In this document: piece after piece, positions 11,012 through 21,500 of the stretch
How positions within the stretch are numbered: position 1 is the stretch's first letter
Layout of the letters: the number at the start of each line of letters is the position of its first letter
Position numbers and translations under genes: made by a program
Notes under the pieces: model-generated
Seen by the model: the letters and a program-made list of their open reading frames with translations, nothing else
Told to the model about the DNA's origin: nothing
Database searches by the model: none
Assembly (NCBI RefSeq): GCF_932294415.1
Contig: NC_065543.1
Span: forward strand, 28,291,530-28,355,529
Direction of reading: 5' to 3'
Length of the DNA stretch: 64,000 nt
Source of the DNA: Quercus robur
Lineage: Eukaryota > Streptophyta > Magnoliopsida > Fagales > Fagaceae

Positions 11012-11183
11012 ATACTGTCTAATACTCCAAATGTTGCGCTTCACATTTTCTTTAAGTGATATGGTGCGTTGTGTGGCTGATCTCTTAACTCTGAGGACTG
11101 AACTCAAAACGACATTGTTGCATTATCTTCCTTCATCAATCATTAGTGGCAGCTACATCATCGTGTTGCATTATTGCTCAACA
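10872..11183 (-). repeat. 5' LTR of copia A (312 bp)
   Basis: It begins TGAAGAAATT directly after the primer-binding site and ends CTCAACA before the GGTCC target duplication. It matches the left LTR apart from point changes, a shorter GA run and the missing block after it. Confidence 0.9.
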
Positions 11184-11188
11184 GGTCC

Positions 11189-11500
11189 AAATATTCAATG
11201 CTGACATGGCCAATAGTGTTATAGTATTAAATAGATTAAATGATTTAGCAAGCATTAAATATTTGATGCTGACATGGTCAATAGTGTTATTTTGACCATT
11301 AGATCTATTAAAAATTTATAGTTTAAAAAATGTGTAACTCTATATTTTGTAAAGTTATACCAGGTGTAATTTGAGCCCATTTCTTATATTATTATATGTG
11401 TCATGAAACTTCACAATCTATAGAGGTAGAATATCTTCTAAAATTTTTTATAGATGTAGAACCATTTAATTATAACACTATAGTTATAAACATTGTATGA
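11189..11500. other. Intergenic DNA with a short tandem duplication
   Basis: No gene is recognised. The segment GCTGACATGGCCAATAGTGT (about 11200) recurs about 67 bp downstream (about 11267) as GCTGACATGGTCAATAGTGT, a small diverged tandem duplication. Confidence 0.5.
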
Positions 11501-11657
11501 TTTTTTTTTGAGTAATAGTTTCAACATATGGCGTTCACTTTTGATGAATGCTAATTAGTCTTTATCATTAGACTAAGACACCAATTGGATTTTGATGTAA
11601 GCAGGGTTTGAACCATAGATCTTTTACATAGGATATGCATACCTTTTACAACTCCTT
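11501..11657 (-). mobile_element. tRNA-derived SINE, copy 2 (5' truncated)
   Basis: On the minus strand a B-box-like ATGGTTCAAACCCTG is followed by the family body (CCAATTGGTGTCTTAGTCTA), then AACGCCATATGTTGAAAC and an A-rich tail (plus-strand T run at 11501-11509). The A-box half seen in the copies near 3.4 kb and 33.4 kb is not recognisable, so this copy is 5' truncated or more decayed. Confidence 0.6.
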
Positions 11658-11883
11658 TTTTTACCTCTACCATTATTTTTTAATTTTTAATTTAAAAGAA
11701 ACTACATATATCAATAAATGAGAGATTGGGGTTTCCTAAGAACTTGTGAATAAATATCATAACAGTGAAGTCATTAAAAAAAAAAAAAATTTATAGCAAT
11801 GGTATTTATATTTTATGTAATCGCTGGTTTCATATTTGTGCGATATCTATCTATCTATCTATATAAATATAAATAGATTTTAT

Positions 11884-12220
11884 GGTAAATTACATACTTG
11901 ATCCCTATTTTTTACACCATATTTTAATTTGATCCATAATTTTTCAAATATGTTAATTTGGTCCTTAACATTTCAGTGTTGTGTCAATTTAGTTTTTGCC
12001 GTTATTTCTTCAATGGAAATTGCTGACGTGGCTAACAGTCAAAATAAAAAATTAATTTCTGTTGATATGAAAATAAACTAATTTTTTATTTTGACCGTTT
12101 GCCGTGTCAGCAATTTCCAACCAAGAGATAGCGGCAATGACTAAATTGACACGGCAGTAAAGGTTATGGACCAAATTAAAAAATGTTGTAAATGATAGAA
12201 ACCAAATACGTAGTTTACCC
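11884..12220. mobile_element. Mutator-like MITE with long inverted arms, TSD TAGATTTTAT
   Basis: The 337-bp element is flanked by an exact 10-bp direct repeat TAGATTTTAT at 11874-11883 and 12221-12230. The ends are inverted (GGTAAATTACATACTTG against GGGTAAACTACGTATTTGG) and pairing continues inward for well over 100 bp through ATTGCTGACGTGGC and its partner GCCGTGTCAGCAAT. Target duplications of 9-11 bp and long terminal inverted repeats are characteristic of MULE elements. No coding sequence. Confidence 0.88.
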
Positions 12221-12230
12221 TAGATTTTAT

Positions 12231-12529
12231 GAACCTGTGCCTCTTTTTTATTTTATTTTATTTATGGTCCATGATCACACCCTCTACTTAGCACTTGCAA
12301 ACAACTGAGTTAAGCTCATTGGCCAATCTGTGATTTTTATTGAATTATAAATATAACGGAAAATTTCCAAATTATATATTATTATTTAGATAAGTTCTTA
12401 ATTCTAAAATTTTTCATATTATTATATAATCTTGGCCTGAAAAATTTTCTGGCTTTGTGACCGAATGGAATGTGATAAACAAAAGTTCTTTCTCATTATT
12501 TTGACGGCATATGTGCGTATGATTCATTT
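12231..12529. other. AT-rich intergenic DNA
   Basis: Nothing recognisable lies between the MULE-type MITE and the second copia element. Confidence 0.5.
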
Positions 12530-12534
12530 GATAA

Positions 12535-12716
12535 TGTTAACAATATAAAGTGAGAGAGAGACCGAATAGTCTGTATATTGATGTGTATAATAATGTACAA
12601 TAGAGAGCCTTATATAGGCTAGGTAAGTGTGCAGTACAAGTAAAAGGAGTAAACTACAAGTACAGTGTACTGGGCCAAGCCTAATGGGCTAAAGCAGTCT
12701 AAGCTATACACTAACA
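12535..12716 (-). repeat. 3' LTR of copia B (182 bp)
   Basis: It differs from its partner at four sites: CCGAAT against CTGAAT, AGTCTG against AGTTTG, GTAAGTG against GTATGTG, and AAGCAG against AAGTAG. No indels are present. Confidence 0.95.
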
Positions 12717-12723
12717 TCCACCC

Positions 12724-15700
12724 TCAAACTCGAGGTGGCAAGGAGGAAGCCAACTGGAGTTTGGATATAAGATCTCGAAGATGACCAGGCGGGTGAGTCT
12801 TGGTAAAGATATCAGCAGGCTGGTCAGCAGAGGAGATGGAGAACAACTTGAGATTTCCTTTCTTGAGATGCTGGCGAGTGATGTGGCAGTCGATCTCAAT
12901 ATGCTTGGTGCGTTCGTGGAAGACATCATTATGAGCAATGTAGATAGCACTACGATTGTCACAATAAAGAGGAGCGGTAGTGGGCTGTGGAGCATCCATG
13001 TTAGCCAAGAGCCAGCAAAGCCAAACAAGCTCGCAAGTGGTGTCGGTAAGGGCATGATACTCAGCCTCAGTATTGGAACGGGAAATCACATCCTGCTTCT
13101 TGCTGCACCACGAGACAAGAGAAGTACCTAACAGGAAACAGAAACCTGTGATAGAGCATCTATTAGTCGGATCACCTGCCCAGTCAGCATTTGAATAAGC
13201 ATGAAGCTCGAGAGAAGATCGAGAGGAGTAATGCAGACCATGATAAAGTGTGTCTTTGACATATCGGAGAATCCGAAGAATAGCAGCATAGTGGACAGAA
13301 CGAGGTGCATCCATGAACTTACTAACCATACCCACGGCATGTGAAATATCCGGACGAGTAACAGTGAGATAGATCAAACTGCCAACCAACTAACGATAGC
13401 GAGTTGCATCGGATATAGGTTCACCATCCAAGGGTGTGAGCTTTGCATTATATTCTAGAGGAGTGGAAACAGTCTTGTTGTCGGTGATACCAGCTTTGGA
13501 GAGAAGATCAGAAGCATATTTACCCTGGGAAAGATAGTATCCATCAAAGGATGAGGTAACCTCAAGCTCAAGAAAATAGCTGAGAGTGCCCAGATCTTTC
13601 ATCTCAAAATGCTGACTAAGGAAGTGCTGAAGAGAGCGGATACCTGCAGAATCATCTCCAGTAATAATCATATCATCAACATAAAGAAGAATAAGAGTGA
13701 TACCAGCAGAGGATCTTGGGACAAACACAGCAGTGTCATGAGGACTCGAAGTGAAACCCTGCTGAGCAACAACTGAGCTAAACTTTTCAAACTAAGCTCG
13801 AGGAGCTTCCTTGAGGCCATAAAGAGCACAGCAAAGGCGGCAAACTTGATTGCTCGAGTGTGGATAGCTAGAGAGTGGTTGCATGTACATTTCTTCATGG
13901 AGGTCTCCATTAAGGAAAGCATTCTTTACATCCATTTGATAAAGAGACCAACGGTGAACAGCAGCCACAGCAATGAGACATCTAACAGATGTAAGACGAG
14001 CAACAGGAGCAAATGTTTCCTCATAGTCAATACCATACTCCTGAGTAAAGCCTTTGGCAACTAGGCGAGCCTTGTATCGTTCAACAGATCCATCAGCCTT
14101 GGTCTTGATCTTGTAAACCCACCTACAACCTACTACAGACTGACCAGGAGGCAAATCAACCATATCCAAAGTGTGATTCTTATGAAGGGCATCTAGTTCT
14201 TCGTTCATATCTTGCTGCCAAAGAGGATCAGTATGGGCCTCACGATAGGTGTGAGGTTCATAGAGGGTGGCAAGAGCAAAAGAGCAGTGATAATCAGTGA
14301 GATAAGGGAGAGGAATGCTTACCCGAGTGGAACGACAAAGTTTAGGACCAACAGGAGACTCAGGAGAGGGTGGTGCCACAGGATCCAAGACAGGCGGGTC
14401 ATATGCCGAAGACAGAACTGGAGATGAGTCGTCTGGAGAGGCAGCCGATGTTGAAGAATCCTCCACAAGTTCAGGATAGAGAGGGAGAAAAAGATCAGTA
14501 AAAATGGGAGACTCTGAGGAAGAAGATGCAGGAAATTGTTGAAGACTCGTGAAAGGACGATGTTCCCAAAACTCAACATGATGGGAGACACGAAGGCGAC
14601 GAGAAATGGGATCATAGCAGCGAAACCCCTTTTGAGACACACCATAACCAAGGAAACAACAGAGACGAGTACGAGGCTGGAGCTTTGTTCGTTCATGAGG
14701 AGGAAAAGAGACAAAGCAAGCACAACCAAAAACCCAAAGAGAGGAGTAGTTAGGAGTTTGACCATAGAGAAGCTCAAATGGTGATTTGTTGTGTGTAGTT
14801 GGTAAAAGAATACGATTAACGGTGTACACAGCAGTGAGTGCGGCCTCACCCCAAAAGCGCTCAAGAAGAGAGGCAGAAATGAGAAGGGTGCGGATAACAT
14901 CAAGAATGTGACGATGTTTTCGTTCTGCACGACCATTTTGTTGAGAGGTGTAAGGACAAGACCGCTGAGGAAGAGTACCATGACTATCTAAAAAGGATAA
15001 GAAAGATTTATCATTATATTCTTGAGCATTATCTGATCGAAAGACTTTGACGGTGCGATTAAACTGTGTTTCAATCATTTTATGAAATGTTTGGTAAATA
15101 AACACAAGTTCAGACCTATGATGAAGCAGATAAATCCAAGTATATCGAGAAAAATCATCCACAAATATGGCAAAATATTTAGATCCCCCCTCAGTGGAAA
15201 CAGGTGCAGGACCCCAAATATCAGAATGTATAAGATCAAAAGGAGCAGAAGAAAATGAGTCACTTTTATTAAAGGGCAATTTTTTTTGTTTGCCAAAATG
15301 ATAGGAAGTACAATCAAATTTTTGAAACTGAACTGAACCTAAATGACCTTGAGAAGCTAACAACTGAAGACGAGATAAGGATGGATGACCAAGACGAGCA
15401 TGCCATAGATCAAGTGAGAAGGTGGCAGTGGTAGCAGCAGCGGAAACAACTTGTGAAGGAATCTTCAAGTCATGAACCTCAAACATGCGACCAACCTTAC
15501 AGCCTGTCCCAAACACTTGACCCGTCCGGGGATCCTGCACATCCACACCATGATTAGTAAATAGAAGATCTACGCCTAATTCACAAAGTTGACCAACAGA
15601 AAGTAAATTGAGGAATAACTTTGGAATATGAAAAGTGTCACTAAGGGATAAACAAGGAGAAGAGATTGTTCCTTTATGACTAATAAGCATAGGAGTTCCA

Positions 15701-16917
15701 TCAGCAGTATAAATGGTGAGTGGATGTTCTAAGGGTGCCTTATCAGAAAATTGGGATTCATCAGGAGTCATATGGTTACAACATGCAGTATCAAAAAACC
15801 AAGATTGTTTACCTGAGGTGATAGAAAGGGCAGTGGAAGTACGGGATAAAACCTGTTGAACAACTGCTTCAATATCAGCCGTAGTAAGTGAGGAAGCCAA
15901 AGATGGACCTGTAGGAACCGATGAATCTGAAGGACATACAGTAGCCGCCCGAGGAAGAGAAGCTTTATTATGCTCTTGCACAAATTTCTGCAGTTTGTGA
16001 CAAACAGAGATGTCATGGCCTTTGGTACGGCAAAACTTGTAGCGAGTACCTTTGGAAGACTGAGAGTTGGGACGCCTAGAGTTTATTCGTGGAGGAGCAG
16101 TGAATGCAGCAATGGGAGGCTGTGGAGAGGGTGTAGCCAATACATGATCAGATGATGACATGTGATAAGTAGGCCGATGGTTCTCCTAAAAAATGAGCTC
16201 TTTGACTGCAGCATCAAGAGAAGGAGTAGGAGACCGGCTAAGCAGAGAAGCCCTAGTAGGCTCAAAATCCTCGCGTAAACCCATCATGAAGTGCATAAAT
16301 TTACGACGATCCCGATATTTGACAAAGAGCTCAATGTCCTTAGAACACACCAGTGGAGGATCTGCAGCAGAGAGTTGTTCCCACATAGTAGAAGTCTGAG
16401 AATAAAAATCAGAAATAGACTGACCTGTCTCCTGGCGCATTTGATAGAGTTTTGATTCAATGTGGAACTCTAAGCTTGAATCATTAGTGCAATTATAGTG
16501 ATCGGCCAAAAATTTCCAAGCAGCCTCAGCAGTTTCAAGACGAGGAAGAAGATTATGAATGGAAGGAATAGAGGTATTGATAAACCAAGACAAGATCTTA
16601 CTCTGAATACTCTCCCATTCCTCTAGACGTTCTTCATAATCATCTGTTGTAACAGCAGTCTTGGAAGACTCTTCAGCAGCTGTGACTTTGGACTTAGGGT
16701 TTGGTACTGGTTTAGGAATTGAACCAGTCACATATCTCCACAGTTTACGACCCTTGAGAAAGACAATCATATTCTGAAACCACGCATGATAACTAGTAGG
16801 ACCATCCAACATAATAGTGATAGGACGTATGATATCTCGTTCATTTTGTTGAACTATAATGAAGAAAATGACCAAAAAGTGAGATTTAGAGACCTTAAAT
16901 GCAGAAACGGAGCTCAA
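12724..16917 (-). pseudogene. gag-pol of copia B with three in-frame nonsense codons
   Basis: One uninterrupted frame runs from gag (start 16917) to the end of RNase H (12724), broken only by stop codons at 16186-16188, 13792-13794 and 13390-13392. Domains in order: UBN2-type gag (GPTSYHAWFQNMIVFLKG); zinc knuckle FCRTKGHDISVC whose first Cys is Tyr; protease WFFDTACCNHMT with the catalytic Asp kept; integrase WHARLGHPS with CTSYHFGK (second Cys of CxxC lost) and the catalytic trio in HSDIWGP, FRSDNAQEY and RAERKH; reverse transcriptase DVKNAFLNG and YVDDMI; RNase H ADWAGDP, NTEAEYHAL and YCDNRSA. The stop at 13792 sits where the family has Trp (TGG to TAG), and those at 13390 and 16186 fit CAG to TAG. 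It is recently inactivated. Readthrough of the gag-pol TAG is possible but less likely. Confidence 0.93.
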
Positions 16918-17414
16918 AATCGGAATCTACGCGAAAAACTGAGCAAGACAGGTCCTGTTGAAAAATTTTGACTTTGGTCAAAGTCAACAGTCAACGGCTG
17001 ACGTGTGCTGATGTGGCAGTGTGACATCACCCTAGGGCTGACGTGGCAGTACGTGAAACGGAATAGGCGCGTGGGAGCGCGCGTGGCGCGTGGGGCTGGT
17101 GCGTAAGAGACACTGATGGCGCGTGGCGGCGTGTAGAGCTCGTGCTCATGAGGCAAAAACTTCAACCGACGCGTGTGATGTAGTTTCTGGCCGTTCTTGG
17201 TTGGGTTTTGCTCGGGATTGGCTGTTCTGTCACTCTATGCCTTTGCTTTGGCAGTTGGAGGAGAAGAACGATGATATCCGAGAGTTGCAGGGATTGTGGG
17301 CGTGACGACGGTGACTCGCTTTTGACAGTGACTACTGGATGAAGGCGAGGGCAGTAGAAAAACGCCGGAGATGTCCACAGGAACCAGAAAGTCAGAGGAA
17401 TGGCTCTAATACCA

Positions 17415-17596
17415 TGTTAACAATATAAAGTGAGAGAGAGACTGAATAGTTTGTATATTGATGTGTATAATAATGTACAATAGAGAGCCTTATATAGGCT
17501 AGGTATGTGTGCAGTACAAGTAAAAGGAGTAAACTACAAGTACAGTGTACTGGGCCAAGCCTAATGGGCTAAAGTAGTCTAAGCTATACACTAACA
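17415..17596 (-). repeat. 5' LTR of copia B (182 bp)
   Basis: It is bounded by the primer-binding site on the left and by GATAA on the right. A GC-rich leader with repeated GCGCGTGG words (about 17065-17135) lies between this LTR and gag. Confidence 0.95.
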
Positions 17597-17601
17597 GATA
17601 A

Positions 17602-18501
17602 TAACTTTTTTTAGCTAGGTTATTTGAAACCTTGATGTTGAGAATATAGCGGGTATTTTCAGTGCAGAAAGGATGCCATCTAGGTCTAGATGGTCCATAC
17701 TTTTGACAAGGATCTCGCCTTGTGAATTTTAGGTAAGGCTCGTGTCTTGTTTTCTTGTAGTTTTAATTTTTTATAACTAGAACATCCATGATCCATATGG
17801 TTAACAAAAGAGTAAGATTTATTGTTGCTCTCTTTCTTATTATAGTTATAGGCTCTACGCTCTACGCAACCTATAAGGCTATAACTATAAGAAAGAGAGT
17901 AACAATCAGTCTTCACTTTAAAAAAAAAAAAGTGACAATCAATCTTGCTACAAACTAACTATAACTAACCGGTAAATTTTTTTAAAATACTCCAAGCTCA
18001 TTCCATTTGCATCTAGGTGTAAGACACGTAAAACTTAAAAAATTCATGTACCCCATAATAAATCAGAGAAGTGTTTCAAACCTGACTAAAAATTGGAAGG
18101 AATTAGAGGATTTAAATGGGTAGAGATCTTAACCCATTAAGAAATAATTAGGAAATGATTCAAAATTTTGTACCTACAAATCATCATTCCATTTGGGCTT
18201 AAAAAAAAAATGAAAAAGAAATAGCTGTTGTTGAAACCGAAAGTGATAAGGCCAATGAGATGCTGAAATATATGCAATCCCATACAACGTGCAAGTAGTC
18301 ATGAAAACAAAGACATCTCAAGGAAAATGTATAGCTCTAGCTAGTGATATTGCATAATCTTCTGCTCTAATGTGAACGTCTCAGCAGTAATAATTGAAAT
18401 AAAATTGCCACACTGTCATATTGATGCTAATTCTTGTCTCAGATACAAGTTAATTAGTTAAGCATCTAAAGTAACCAAAGAAAGTAGCATTGCACACTAG
18501 T
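17602..18501. other. 3' flank of the KNATM gene, with a hairpin
   Basis: No coding sequence. This is the downstream (3' UTR side) flank of the minus-strand KNOX gene. It contains an inverted repeat at about 17826-17912: TTGTTGCTCTCTTTCTTA on the left pairs with TAAGAAAGAGAGTAACAA on the right, with ATAGTTATAG also pairing further in, around a loop of roughly 25 bases. Confidence 0.6.
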
Positions 18502-21500
18502 TCATTCACCAGAAGTGGTGTCATGTTCAGCAGGTACCGGATGCATGCTTGTGAGCTCCTCAAGTTGTGAATGCATGTTTTTTATGAAAGCCATTGATTT
18601 TTGTTGAGGTTCCTCCATTGCTTCTTTCAGCTTTGTTAATGCCATGCAATATGCTTCCTGTCCATTTCAACCAAAATTAAAAGTATACTAATCAGTAAAC
18701 CACGTATATAAAAAAAAGAAAATCAAAAGAACTATAGTAGAATCGTCTCTTCTATTGCTTGTTCCAATTGGTATGAGTCCTCATCTAATTACTTTTTATC
18801 AGTTGGTTAGTTACAACTACTTTACACAGACAATAGTATGATTGTACACATACAAACCAGCTCCTAAAAACATTCAAATGAAATATTCAGATGATCTGAT
18901 AGTTTCATGTTAGTGTAGAGAAAAAATTTCAAATGAAATTTTATAATTGATAGTATGTATTATAAGGTGAGATGCACTGGTCCATATCCAGCACATATCA
19001 TCTAAATTAGTGAAAATTTGGTTGATGTAATTAATTTTTTAGATTTTATTTGGGTTAATGAAATATTATGTGTCTCCACAATTATCTTTAGCTTTATGAT
19101 AATCACAAAACCACATATATAAAACAAAGAAAATGAAAAGAACTATAGTAGAATCGTGTGCTTGTTCCAGTTCGTATGAGTCCTCATCTAATTATTTTTT
19201 TATCAGTTGGTTAGTTACCACTACCTTACACAGACAATAGTACGATTGAACACATACAAACCTGCTCCTAAAAACATTCCAATGAAATATTTAGACGATC
19301 TGATAGTTTCAAGTTACTGTAGTGAAAATTTGGTTGATGTAATTAATTTTTTATACTTTATTAGGGTTTATGATGTTCAGAATATAAAGATAGAGAGTGA
19401 GGCAGAAAATAGTCTGTATATTGATATATATTTTTTATGTATAACACTGTATAAACGAAAACCTTACATAGGCATACTATGTGCGCAGTATAAGCAATTT
19501 GAGTGTAGGGCAAATACATAGTATAATGGGCTTAAGCCCAATAGGCTAACTACCATATATATCCCCCCTCAAACTCGAGGTGGCATGGAAGATGCCAACT
19601 AGAGTTTGAATATAAAATCTCGAAGACGATTGGGTGGGTGAGGCTTGGTGAAGATATTAGCAAGTTGATTAGCCGAGAAGATGGAGTACAATTGGAGATT
19701 TCCATTCTTGGGATGATGACAAGTGATGTGGTAGTCGTTTTAATGTGCTTCATGAAAGATATCGTTGTGAGTAATGTGAATAGCACTATAGTTGTCACAA
19801 TAAAAAAGGAGTTTTAGTGGTTTGTGGAGCATCCAAGTCAGCCAAGAGCTATTGAAGTCATATGAGCTTAGCAATGGTGTTAGAAAGGGTACAAGACTCA
19901 CCTTTGTGCTAGAGTGAGAAATAACATCCTGTTTCTTGCTATGCTAGGAGACAAGAGAAGTAGCCAACAAAAGGCAAAAACCTATATGTAGCAATGGTCT
20001 GTGGGACAAAGCTCGAGAGATGATTGAGAGTAAAAGTGAAGACCATGAAAGAGTGTGTCCTTGACATATTAGAGAATCCAAAGAATGGCAGCATAGTGAA
20101 CAGAGTGAGGGGCATCCATAAACTTACTAACAAGGCTCATGTCATGGGCAATATCGAGGCGAGTGATTGTGAGGTAGATCAAACTACCAACAATTAACGA
20201 TAGCGAGTGACATCCGATAGAGTTTTACCGTCCAAGGGAGTGAGTTTGGCATTGATTTCCAAGGGAGTGGAAACACTTTTGTTATTTGTGAGATCGGCCT
20301 TGGATAGAAGATCTGAAGTATATTTGACTTAGGAAAGATAGTATCCATCAGAGGAGGAAGTAACCTCAAGCCCAAGGAAATAGCTAAGAGTGCCTAGATC
20401 CCACATCTCAAAATGTTGACTAAGATATTTCTGAGCAAAAATACTTGCAAGGTCATTTTCAGTAATAATCATGTTATCAACATAAAGGAGGATAAGAGTG
20501 ATACCAACAGAGGATTTACAAAAACATCTGTGTCATATGGACTCGAAATGAAACCCTAATGAGAAACCATTAAGCTAAACATTTCAAACCAAGCTCAAGA
20601 AGCTTGCTTAAGGCCATAAAGTGCACAACGAAGGAAGCAAACTTGTTTTGGACCTTAAAGATACACCTAACCTTACGGCCTATCCCAAGTAGCTGGCTTA
20701 TCCGAGGATCTTACACATCCACACCATGATTAGTAAATAGAAGATCTACTCACAGTTAACAAATTTGGTCAATAGAAAGCAAGTTGATGAACTAATTTTG
20801 AATGAGATAGGTGTCACTAAGGGATAAAATAGGTGAAGAAATTGTTCCTTTATGACTAATAGGCACAAGAGTACCATCAACTGTATAAATGGAAGTGGGA
20901 CATACATTGTCAAAAAACCAAGAATGAATACCTAAGGTGACAAAAAGGGCAATGAAGATACGAGATAAAACATGTTGAACTACTACCTCAATGTTAGTTG
21001 TAGTGAGTGAGGAGGTCGAAGATGGATATGAAGGATAGTAGTTGCCTGAGGAAGGTGACCTTTGTTCTGCTTTTGCAGGAATTTCTGAAGTTTACAGCAG
21101 ACAGAGATATCATGTCCCTTGGCGCAACAAAACTTGCAGTGAAAGCCCTTTGATGGCTAAGAGGGTAGAGCTATATGACTTATTCCGTGGAAGAGCAAGG
21201 CTAAAAGCAGTAGTAGTCTGTGGAGGAGTAGAAGGTATGGCCAATACATAGAGGATGACAAGTAATGAGTAGGCCGAAGGTTCTCCTTAGATATGAGATC
21301 TTTAACTACAATTTCAAGTGAAGGAGTTAGAGAGCGATTAAGCAGGTTGCCCTGGTGGTTTCAAAGTTATCTTGAAGAATCATTATAAAATGCATAAACT
21401 TGGCAAACAAGTCAATGTTCTTAGCACACTTGAGAGATGGAGCTACAACGAACATTGTTCCCATATAATAGAAGTTTGAGAGTGATACTTAGAAATTGGC

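Larger units (their letters stand above)
4965..11183 (-). mobile_element. Ty1/copia LTR retrotransposon A (decayed, host of a nested LTR), TSD GGTCC
   Basis: This is a complete element in minus orientation. The 5-bp target duplication GGTCC occurs at 4960-4964 and 11184-11188. LTRs are at 4965-5420 and 10872-11183. The primer-binding site is GCTCTGATACCA on the plus strand at 10860-10871, the complement of an initiator-Met tRNA site TGGTATCAGAGC, and abuts the right LTR. A polypurine tract (plus strand TCCCCCTCAAA from 5421) abuts the left LTR. Internal order read on the minus strand is gag, protease, integrase, reverse transcriptase, RNase H, the copia order. A solo LTR at 6617-7713 splits the reverse transcriptase. 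The left LTR is longer because of a GA microsatellite and extra sequence. Confidence 0.93.
12535..17596 (-). mobile_element. Ty1/copia LTR retrotransposon B (young, nearly intact), TSD GATAA
   Basis: This is a complete 5062-bp element in minus orientation. The target duplication GATAA is at 12530-12534 and 17597-17601. LTRs of 182 bp each lie at 12535-12716 and 17415-17596, both TGTTAAC...CTAACA. The primer-binding site (plus-strand GCTCTAATACCA, 17403-17414) is the initiator-Met type with one change. The polypurine tract complement (TCCACCCTCAAACTCG, from 12717) abuts the left LTR. By my alignment the LTRs differ at four positions, which implies a recent insertion. A TATA-like GCCTATATAAGG (minus strand, plus positions 12608-12619) lies in the LTR. 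Coding content is described in its own entry. Confidence 0.96.

Noticed and set aside
12781..13131. 116-codon plus-strand frame
   Set aside because: Antisense shadow of the copia B RNase H region.
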